14,360 nt of DNA from positions 1-14,360 of the forward strand of contig DWVA01000100.1 of the NCBI GenBank assembly GCA_019120475.1. The letters are read 5' to 3'. How positions within the stretch are numbered: the first letter of the stretch is position 1; every line of letters starts with the position of its first letter. The position numbers and the translations under genes were made by a program. The notes beneath the pieces are model-generated. The model saw only the letters and a program-made list of their open reading frames with translations. It made no database searches and had not been told where the DNA came from. The DNA is from Candidatus Blautia intestinipullorum. Its GTDB lineage: Bacteria > Bacillota > Clostridia > Lachnospirales > Lachnospiraceae. This document shows, piece after piece, positions 6,725-12,196 of the stretch.

Positions 6725-6770
6725 TTTTGCACTCATTCAGGCAAAAACAGTAAAATACCGCTTATTATTT

Positions 6771-7280
6771 TCAGTTTTCTTTCTTTTTATTTTCACAATT
6801 CAAAGGGTCTGTTTTTCCTTCTCCGTTCCCCTTTTCCCAGGGCATAACATCCCCTTCTTCCCGGAGATATTCCAGAAGCTCCGGTATTCCTTCCTGCTTC
6901 TTGGAATCCACATAAAAGATTTTTTTGCATCCGGCCAGCCGGAGCCAGTCGGCGGAGCGCTCCACATGAGCGTCAGGATCGTTGATCTTCGTTACAATGC
7001 CGATCACCTCCCGGTTTGCCATACAGGTACAGCAGGGAGGGAAAAGGCAGTACGGCTCCGTTGCCGAACAGAGGAGCCCTACAATATCCGCTTCATATGT
7101 ATAAAGCGCCAGCGCATGTCCAAGTCCTTTGGTCTGGGCATATTCGCCGGGAGTGTCAATGATCACGTCGAAATTATTCACATACTGGGTTTTGTGATAA
7201 TGGATCTTTTCTCCTTTCAGAGCCTGCGTCAGCGTGGTCTTGCCCGCTTCGCTGCGGCCCATAAGGGCTATTTTTTTCAT
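6771..7280 (-). CDS. eutP: EutP/PduV-type microcompartment GTPase
   Basis: A 169-residue small P-loop GTPase of the EutP/PduV family, linked to microcompartment positioning or substrate activation in enteric systems, though its role is poorly defined. GRSEAGKTT (8-16) is the P-loop, DTPGEY (42-47) the G3 motif with the characteristic Glu, and VTKIND (96-101) stands for the TKxD base-recognition motif, with Asn before the Asp. A cysteine cluster (C78, C83, C84, C86 in the PYCLFPPCCTCM segment) sits just before the G4 strand. The C-terminus is a lysine/glutamate-rich tail. It starts 14 nt after the EutS-like gene with no clear ribosome-binding site, so it probably depends on translational coupling. 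Confidence 0.92.
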   Translation of the reverse strand: MKKIALMGRSEAGKTTLTQALKGEKIHYHKTQYVNNFDVIIDTPGEYAQTKGLGHALALYTYEADIVGLLCSATEPYCLFPPCCTCMANREVIGIVTKINDPDAHVERSADWLRLAGCKKIFYVDSKKQEGIPELLEYLREEGDVMPWEKGNGEGKTDPLNCENKKKEN

Positions 7281-7294
7281 AACAGTATCAAAAC

Positions 7295-7669
7295 TCAGGT
7301 TCTCGTAACAGGACAGACAGCGAAGCCCAGCTTTTCGCTTACATAGTCCAGTATCGCGGTAACAGAAGCTTCCACTTCAGAAACAGTACCCGTAATGATC
7401 AGGCTTCCGCTGAAACGGTCCACAAATCCCAGCTCCACGCCGGAGGATTTGATCGCTATGTCCGCTATGATGATCGCCGTTTCCGCAGGGGTGATGGTCA
7501 TGATCCCGATTGCGGATTTCGAGTAATCCACGGCGGGATCCAGTCCCAGTTTTTTATAGAGAATTTTGTCCGGATTTGCTATGATGTGCGCCAAAGAAAT
7601 CTGTTTGCCCGGAACCTGTTCCTGTATGATCCTCTGCAGATGAGGCAGTATTTCCTCGTTATATGCCAT
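7295..7669 (-). CDS. eutS: EutS/PduU-type circularly permuted BMC-H shell protein
   Basis: A 124-residue protein of the EutS/PduU family, hexameric shell tiles with a circularly permuted BMC fold and an N-terminal strand that forms a beta-barrel over the pore. Family features are IIQEQVPGKQISLAHIIANP, AIGIMTITPAETAIIIADIA and GFVDRFSGSLIITG. It is slightly longer than EutS (111) and PduU (116). GGAGG lies 7 nt before the ATG at 7669. It is the first gene of the locus downstream of P1 and is paired with the EutP/PduV-like GTPase, the same partnership as PduU-PduV, where PduV is reported to contact PduU. Confidence 0.95.
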   Translation of the reverse strand: MAYNEEILPHLQRIIQEQVPGKQISLAHIIANPDKILYKKLGLDPAVDYSKSAIGIMTITPAETAIIIADIAIKSSGVELGFVDRFSGSLIITGTVSEVEASVTAILDYVSEKLGFAVCPVTRT

Positions 7670-7705
7670 AAATCATCCTCCCATCCGGCAGCCGTCAAAA
7701 AATTT

Positions 7706-7719
7706 TGAAAACGCCGCCA
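7706..7719 (-). promoter_or_regulatory. Candidate cre (CcpA) site downstream of P1
   Basis: TGAAAACGCCGCCA matches the catabolite-responsive element consensus TGNAANCGNWNNCA except at the W position. It lies about 10-25 nt downstream of the predicted P1 start, where a CcpA roadblock would act. Carbon catabolite control of a fucose/rhamnose locus is plausible. The single site is called by eye. Confidence 0.45.
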
Positions 7720-7735
7720 TGAACTCATTATTTTT

Positions 7736-7764
7736 ATTATATCTTTTTACCTCCCATATGTCAA
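7736..7764 (-). promoter_or_regulatory. Promoter P1 of the microcompartment locus
   Basis: Perfect consensus TTGACA (7759-7764), a 17-nt spacer and TATAAT (7736-7741) on the minus strand. The predicted start is near 7729, about 60 nt before the EutS-like ATG. A/T-rich sequence upstream could act as an UP element. The sequence GGAGRTAAAAAG is repeated 34 bp apart in this region (7743-7756 within the spacer, and 7777-7790 upstream), and GTTGA is repeated around the -35. Confidence 0.85.
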
Positions 7765-7880
7765 CAAAATTCAACACTTTTTATCTCCTATCCTCTATAT
7801 GTATTGTGGTTTTTATTTTGTTTTTTATCATATCTGTGTTGTATTATGTGGTTTTTTAACTCAAGATGCTCCCCGCCCTA

Positions 7881-7909
7881 TTGACAACTGCTGTTTTCTC
7901 TGCCATACT
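7881..7909 (+). promoter_or_regulatory. Promoter of the PHP phosphoesterase gene
   Basis: TTGACA (7881-7886), a 17-nt spacer and CATACT (7904-7909, 4 of 6 consensus) on the plus strand. The predicted start is near 7916, giving a leader of about 42 nt that ends in TTAGGAGG before the ATG at 7958. It is divergent from P1 and shares the 288-nt intergenic region with it. Confidence 0.65.
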
Positions 7910-7957
7910 TTTCCATATAGTAGCAATACACAGCGTATGATCTTAGGAGGTATCTTT

Positions 7958-8671
7958 ATGTATCTTTCCGATATACACACACATTCCATCGCCAGCGGAC
8001 ACGGAACCAGCGCCACGATCTCCAATATGGCGAAGGCGGCTTCCCGCCGGGGTCTCCGGCTTCTGGGCATTACCGATCACGGCCCCGCCACTCTCGCCGC
8101 CGGAACGCCTTCTTATTTCCGGAGTCTGACTTACTCCCCCAGAAGACGCTTTGGCCTTGAGCTCCTTTACGGGGTGGAACTGAACATCCTTGGCGTTGAC
8201 GGCCGCCTTGATCTTGAGGACAGTCTCCTCAACAGACTTGACTACGGGATTGCCAGTATGCATTCCCAGAATTACAAAAGCGGCACAAAAGAAGAAAATA
8301 CCCTTGCCTATATTAACGCCATGAAGCACCCCCAGGTAAAAATTCTCGGACACTGCGACAATCCCCAGTACCCCGTGGATTACGAGACTCTGGCCCGCTG
8401 CGCCCGAAAAGAAAACGTGATCTTCGAAATCAACGAAGCTTCCCTCGCCCCTTATGGCTACCGTGGCGACACAAGGGCCAATAACGCGGAAATCCTCCGC
8501 TGCTGCCGGAAATACCAGATTCCCATCGTGCTTTCCAGCGACAGCCATGGGCCGGAGCATGTAGGCGACTTTACATACGCAGCCGACTTTGTCCATGAAG
8601 CCATGTTTCCCGAATCGCTGATCTTAAATAATCAGATACCGAGACTGAAAGTATTTCTGCTGACACGGTAA
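7958..8671 (+). CDS. PHP-domain metal-dependent phosphoesterase (YcdX-like)
   Basis: A 237-residue PHP-family hydrolase, close in layout to the trinuclear-metal YcdX group. Metal ligands are visible in order: D5-I-H7-T-H9, TDHG at 39-42 (H41), GVELN (Glu), ASMHS (His), GHCDNP (His) and SSDSHG (Asp, His) near the C-terminus. The frame is open back to 7799, but the strong AGGAGG 7 nt before the ATG at 7958 and the family N-terminus fix the start. YcdX-like proteins are phosphatases of uncertain substrate; histidinol-phosphatase annotations are common but unproven here. It is divergent from the microcompartment operon and ends at a terminator shared with the convergent gene at 8774-9073. Confidence 0.92.
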   Translation: MYLSDIHTHSIASGHGTSATISNMAKAASRRGLRLLGITDHGPATLAAGTPSYFRSLTYSPRRRFGLELLYGVELNILGVDGRLDLEDSLLNRLDYGIASMHSQNYKSGTKEENTLAYINAMKHPQVKILGHCDNPQYPVDYETLARCARKENVIFEINEASLAPYGYRGDTRANNAEILRCCRKYQIPIVLSSDSHGPEHVGDFTYAADFVHEAMFPESLILNNQIPRLKVFLLTR

Positions 8672-8690
8672 GAGCTGGCTTTCTTTTACA

Positions 8691-8737
8691 AAAAAACTGC
8701 CGTACTTCCGGATTTCCCCGAAGCACGGCAGTTTTTT
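8691..8737. terminator. Bidirectional intrinsic terminator
   Basis: A 13-bp perfect stem AAAAAACTGCCGT (8691-8703) / ACGGCAGTTTTTT (8725-8737), extended by CTTC/GAAG after one mismatch, with an 11-nt loop. A-run and T-run on the two sides give a U-tract in both directions. It serves the plus-strand PHP gene and the convergent minus-strand cysteine-rich gene. Confidence 0.93.
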
Positions 8738-8773
8738 ATATGGAACGTTTTTTATTTCTGATCTTCCCGCGTC

Positions 8774-9073
8774 TTATTTCCTCTCTTCTCTATCCCGCAT
8801 CTTCTTCATCAGCTCCGCCAGTTCCCGGTACTTTCCGGTAACGTAGCCGTAATTTCTTCTTTTATGGGGCAGAAGGCAGTTGGTGCAGTCCTTAATTCCG
8901 CTTTCTGTATAACGGAAATTCCCGCCGCAGTTTTCTCCCAAAGCATACAGGGGACAATAGCAGAAAAGACAGTTAAAGTCCTCCGGATCGGCTCCTTTGT
9001 GGCAGGGGAAATATTCGCACTTTTTATGGCTGAAATAAGAATATTCTTTTCCCTCCCAATATGGCTTTTCCAT
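8774..9073 (-). CDS. Small cysteine-rich metal-binding protein (COG2158-like)
   Basis: A 99-residue soluble protein with eight cysteines (C19, C24, C35, C38, C40, C49, C63, C66), H25 and H70 in the pattern FPCHK, NCLFCYCPLY, NCGG and CTNCLLPH. This is characteristic of the 'cysteine-rich small domain' family (COG2158). The C-terminus is a charged helix. The biochemical function is unknown; a zinc- or other metal-binding role is inferred. The family is often found near cobalamin biosynthesis genes. Here the gene is the only one between a cobalamin riboswitch with terminator (9269-9598) and a transcription terminator (8691-8737), so it appears to be a one-gene B12-controlled unit. The start at 9073 has a somewhat distant AAAGG (11 nt). 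An ATG at the nearer position, 9084, opens only a very short frame. Confidence 0.85.
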   Translation of the reverse strand: MEKPYWEGKEYSYFSHKKCEYFPCHKGADPEDFNCLFCYCPLYALGENCGGNFRYTESGIKDCTNCLLPHKRRNYGYVTGKYRELAELMKKMRDREERK

Positions 9074-9268
9074 AAAATATCATACCTTTCCTCTTCTGAG
9101 AGTGCGACCCTACTCCGGAACAACCGTAACTTCGTTCAATTTGCGGAGGGAACAAAGATAGCCGGAGTAGTATCGCCTGCCATTTAATCATCGCCTGAAA
9201 AGGCGTTCCTCTTCTGCTGCGGATGCAGAACGGGGATGGTATAATTCATACGAACAGGCGAATTCCAT
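9074..9268 (-). other. Structured leader between riboswitch terminator and cysteine-rich gene
   Basis: 195 nt with no convincing gene. It holds three inverted repeats: TTCTGC/GCAGAA (9212-9217 with 9225-9230), CGCC/GGCG (9192-9195 with 9202-9205) and a 9-bp long-range pair CTACTCCGG/CCGGAGTAG (9110-9118 with 9162-9170). A minus-strand frame of about 55 codons starting at an ATG near 9190 has no ribosome-binding site and no recognisable features. This stretch is transcribed only if the upstream terminator is read through. Confidence 0.5.
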
Positions 9269-9297
9269 AAAAAATGCCTGCTTCCAGAAAAGCAGAC
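9269..9297 (-). terminator. Riboswitch expression-platform terminator
   Basis: On the minus strand GTCTGCTT, a 6-nt loop, AAGCAGGC, then ATTTTTT. The 8-bp stem plus U-run forms an intrinsic terminator 63 nt after the cobalamin aptamer. Its 3' arm GAAGCAGG is perfectly complementary over 8 nt to CCTGCTTC at the 3' end of the aptamer (9366-9373), giving an obvious antiterminator. B12 binding would lock the aptamer stem and free the terminator. Confidence 0.85.
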
Positions 9298-9360
9298 AAC
9301 ACTCCGGGACTACTAAGATCCCAGGTTGGCGTTACACTTTACACGGAAGTTTCACCTCGC

Positions 9361-9598
9361 CATATGAAGCAGGTTTCCTGACTCCAGAATCCCCGCTCCC
9401 TCTCCCCTTCTCATACTGTCCGTTTCTCCTCCGCGCAGCCGCAGAACCGCCGGGGCCCTTTGGCTCATCGTGCCGGAAAAAGCTTACATACAATGGGATA
9501 CCGAGAGGTTGCTCCTCTGTTACAGTGACCGGATCGTTCAGGACTCTCACCTGATTCCCTCTTCCGACCGCCGGATACAGCGGCCGGCACTTCATATG
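9361..9598 (-). ncRNA. Cobalamin (B12) riboswitch
   Basis: A complete aptamer read on the minus strand. The closing P1 stem is a perfect 9-bp pair CATATGAAG (9590-9598) / CTTCATATG (9361-9369). The 3' end has the B12 box AGTCAGGAAACCTGC (9369-9383). Internal landmarks are AAGTGCCGG at the 5' side, GAGGGAATCAGGTGAGAGTCCTG, and CGGTCACTGTAAC in the core. It lies downstream of its own consensus promoter and upstream of an intrinsic terminator, so it should shut off the cysteine-rich gene when adenosylcobalamin or another cobalamin is abundant. Confidence 0.95.
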
Positions 9599-9612
9599 TT
9601 CTATATGGAATT

Positions 9613-9644
9613 ATACTGCCCTGATTATAGCATCAGGGCAGTAT
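9613..9644 (-). promoter_or_regulatory. 13-bp inverted repeat over the -10 of the riboswitch promoter
   Basis: Perfect arms ATACTGCCCTGAT (9613-9625) and ATCAGGGCAGTAT (9632-9644) with a 6-nt spacer. The -10 hexamer of the riboswitch promoter lies across the spacer and one arm. It also lies 10 nt after the stop codon of the CheB-CheR gene. There is no U-run on the minus strand, so an operator or cruciform is as likely as a terminator for the signalling operon. Confidence 0.6.
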
Positions 9645-9652
9645 CCTGTCAA
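9624..9652 (-). promoter_or_regulatory. Consensus promoter driving the cobalamin riboswitch
   Basis: Perfect TTGACA (9647-9652), a 17-nt spacer and TATAAT (9624-9629), with an extended -10 (TGC directly before TATAAT). The -35 begins two bases after the TGA of the CheB-CheR gene. The predicted start is near 9617, about 20 nt before the aptamer. Confidence 0.85.
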
Positions 9653-9654
9653 TC

Positions 9655-12177
9655 TCAGTTTTTCGCTCCCAGACTGTCGATGATGGTAATAACAAGTCCC
9701 CGGATACTGTTTTCCGTCGTCCGGTAGGGCGCGATACGGAGCGTATAATATCTTCCGTTCATGGCGGTAACTTCCCGGTCAATGGGCACAAGGTTCTTCA
9801 GCACGTCCTTTGCGTCCTTAATGATATCTTCCTCGGGAAAACTGTGGGCAAAAATCTGGAAAGAACGGCCCACGTCCTGTTCCATAAGCTGGAACTCTCT
9901 CCCCACATACTCTGTAAATTTGCGGATGTTCAGGTTGCTGTCCACAAAAAGGATTCCGATCATAGTGGAGGAAAGGAAGTTGGAAAGGTCGTTGGTGAGC
10001 ATGGTCAGTTCATCCAGTTTCTGCTGATATTCTGTATTTACCGTATACAGTTCCTCGTTTACCGACTGCAGCTCCTCATTGGAGCTCTGCAGTTCCTCGT
10101 TGGCGGTCAGAAGTTCCTCATTAGCCGCCTGAAGCTCTTCATTCACTGTTTCCAGTTCGCCGATGGTGGATTTCAGATCATTCTGAGATTCATGAAGCTT
10201 CTGTTCCAGATCCGCGATCCTTCTCGCCGCGGTGGTGTCCACATCGTATTTCTCGGACACCCCTCCTTCGGGAATTTCATTATTTTCTACAAAGAGCACC
10301 GCGATCAGCCCCGTCTCTTCCCGGCCTCTGCCGGGCACAGGGCTTACTGTCAGGTTGATATTTTTTCTTCCCTCCGGACAGTCCACCGCAATGCCTGTAT
10401 AAGTTACAGTTATATGCTCCGAGCGGCAGCGGTTCAGCGCCGTTGACGCCACAAGACTCAGATCTTTATTAATCAGGCTGAAAAAGTTGAACGTGGCTTT
10501 GCCCGGTGCGATCGTCATATAATCCATATAGTTTCCAAAGAAATGGATCACATTATTCGCCTCGTTCACTACAACGGAGGCAGGAAGAAAGGATTCCATA
10601 AAATGCACATATGTACTTTCCATTGTATAATCTCCCGACTCTCTGTCCGAAATGCTTGCCGGCCTCGTAGAGACTGTAAGGACATTGGGGATATTATAAG
10701 CCGGAGGAAGCAGCTCGTCCACCTTGCCTTCTCCTTTGTGAAGATAGATTTTCTCCGCGCTGCACACCGGGGTAAATACTCCGGAATACTCCCCCGCCGT
10801 CTCGCTCTTACCCAGGAACAGATAGCCGCCGTCCTTCAGGGCGGAATGGAAGATAGCGAACAGCGATCTCTGGAGTACCGGCTGGAAATAGATCATCACA
10901 TTCCTGCAGCTTATAAGATCCAGCTTGCCGAAAGGCGGATCCGAAAGCATATTGTGGGGAGCAAAAATGATCATTCTCCTGATCTCCTTGGAGATTACGT
11001 ACTGGTCGTTTTTCTTCGTAAAAAATTTCGCAAGACGGTCCCCGGACACGTCGTCCAGGATACTGTCAGAAAAAACGCCCTTGCCCGCCTGCTCGATAGC
11101 TTTCGTATCCACGTCTGTGGCAAAGATCTTCAGATCTCTCTGGACGTTCAGTTCGTCCATAACCTCCCGGAACAGGATGGCCAGAGAATATGCCTCCTCG
11201 CCGGTGGAGCAGCCCGCGCTCCACACACGGATCGGCTCCTTCGGTCCCGTTCTTTTCACTATGTTGTAAACAGCATTCTGCTTCAGGCTTTCAAAAAAAG
11301 ACGGATCGCGGAAGAAATTCGTCACTCCGATGAGAATTTCTTTCACCAGGATATTGGCTTCCTCATCGTCCGTCCCCAGGAACTTCACATATTCTCCCAG
11401 ATTGGAATTATGAGTCACCACCATCCTCCGCTCAATTCTGCGCAGCACTGTGGTTCTCTTATAATTTGTAAAGTCGATCCCGCTTGCCTTCTTGAGGATC
11501 GCGTAGATTCTGGGGAAAGTTTCCTCATCAGAAAACATCTCGTCCTGCTCCTCATGACGGATCAGAGTAGGATAATGAGAAAAATTCAGGATCTCATCCA
11601 CGATCTCCTCCGGAGAAAGGACAAAATCCGCAAGCCCGGTATTGATAGCGCTGCGGGGCATACCGTCAAATTTTGCCGTTTCCGGTTTCTGTACAATAAC
11701 CAGCCCTCCCTGCTCCTTCACAGCCTTGACGCCGCCGGTTCCGTCAGATCCGGTTCCCGAAAGAACTACAGCGATCGCCCGTTCCTTCTGTTCTCTGGCA
11801 AGAGAGGTAAAGAACACGTCGATGGGATGGTTCAGCATCCTGTGCGCGTATTCTGTAAGTATCAGCCTGTCCCCCTGCAGGGTCATATTTTTCTTTGGCG
11901 GTATCAGATAAACTGTATCCGGCAGAACCTCCATCTCGTTTTCCACCTGCAGCACAGCCATCTGCGTCCTCTTTCCGAGAATATCCGCCATCAGGCTTTT
12001 ATAATCCGGAGAAAGATGCTGGATTACTACAAAACTCAGTCCGCTGTTCTCCGGCATATGCTGAAAGAACTGCTGAAGCGCCTCCAGTCCTCCCGCAGAA
12101 GCGCCGATACCTACAATAAATGGTTCCTTCATTTCAATCTCATCCTCCGTTTTTTTCGTTAAATCCACACCAGCCAT
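9655..12177 (-). CDS. CheB-CheR-PAS-coiled-coil-PAS fusion signalling protein
   Basis: An 840-residue cytoplasmic fusion. Residues ~20-195 are a CheB methylesterase domain with its catalytic triad S27 (GASAGG), H54 (IQHLSP) and D145 (GTGSDGTGG), without a receiver domain. Residues ~222-480 are a CheR methyltransferase domain, with VWSAGCSTGEEAYS for S-adenosylmethionine binding and SCRNVMIYF. Residues ~525-630 look like a PAS domain (ASVVVNEANNVIHFFG). Residues ~648-735 are a long coiled coil built on repeated (T/S)(V/A)NEEL units, and ~736-838 are a second PAS domain. No kinase or output domain follows. The architecture is common as hybrid histidine kinases or stand-alone proteins in bacteria; methyl targets are unknown. 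No chemoreceptor gene is in view. The frame runs back to 12261, overlapping the upstream gene, but AAAGGAGG 9 nt before the ATG at 12177 sets the start, 19 nt after the phosphodiesterase gene. Confidence 0.93.
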   Translation of the reverse strand: MAGVDLTKKTEDEIEMKEPFIVGIGASAGGLEALQQFFQHMPENSGLSFVVIQHLSPDYKSLMADILGKRTQMAVLQVENEMEVLPDTVYLIPPKKNMTLQGDRLILTEYAHRMLNHPIDVFFTSLAREQKERAIAVVLSGTGSDGTGGVKAVKEQGGLVIVQKPETAKFDGMPRSAINTGLADFVLSPEEIVDEILNFSHYPTLIRHEEQDEMFSDEETFPRIYAILKKASGIDFTNYKRTTVLRRIERRMVVTHNSNLGEYVKFLGTDDEEANILVKEILIGVTNFFRDPSFFESLKQNAVYNIVKRTGPKEPIRVWSAGCSTGEEAYSLAILFREVMDELNVQRDLKIFATDVDTKAIEQAGKGVFSDSILDDVSGDRLAKFFTKKNDQYVISKEIRRMIIFAPHNMLSDPPFGKLDLISCRNVMIYFQPVLQRSLFAIFHSALKDGGYLFLGKSETAGEYSGVFTPVCSAEKIYLHKGEGKVDELLPPAYNIPNVLTVSTRPASISDRESGDYTMESTYVHFMESFLPASVVVNEANNVIHFFGNYMDYMTIAPGKATFNFFSLINKDLSLVASTALNRCRSEHITVTYTGIAVDCPEGRKNINLTVSPVPGRGREETGLIAVLFVENNEIPEGGVSEKYDVDTTAARRIADLEQKLHESQNDLKSTIGELETVNEELQAANEELLTANEELQSSNEELQSVNEELYTVNTEYQQKLDELTMLTNDLSNFLSSTMIGILFVDSNLNIRKFTEYVGREFQLMEQDVGRSFQIFAHSFPEEDIIKDAKDVLKNLVPIDREVTAMNGRYYTLRIAPYRTTENSIRGLVITIIDSLGAKN

Positions 12178-12196
12178 TCCCGGCCTCCTCCTTTGC

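Noticed and set aside
1..7669. Possible B12-dependent propanediol (classical Pdu) or planctomycete-type locus
   Set aside because: No pduCDE or reactivase genes are visible, and the encapsulated aldolase with PduP, ADH and PduS fits the Clostridial fucose/rhamnose type better. The dehydratase lies outside the window, so this is a preference, not proof.
7799..7957. N-terminal extension of the PHP phosphoesterase
   Set aside because: The extension covers the divergent promoters, is Tyr/Phe/Cys-rich without family similarity, and AGGAGG directly precedes the ATG at 7958.
9230..9245. Plus-strand extended -10 box (TGGTATAAT) in the leader of the cysteine-rich gene
   Set aside because: No -35 element at a usable distance and no plus-strand gene downstream.
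9332..9595. Minus-strand frame of 87 codons
   Set aside because: It coincides with the cobalamin aptamer, and the sequence constraints there are explained by the RNA structure.
10543..12162. Plus-strand open frame of 539 codons opposite the CheB-CheR gene
   Set aside because: It is antisense to a gene with intact CheB and CheR catalytic motifs. Its product has no recognisable domain and no ribosome-binding site.
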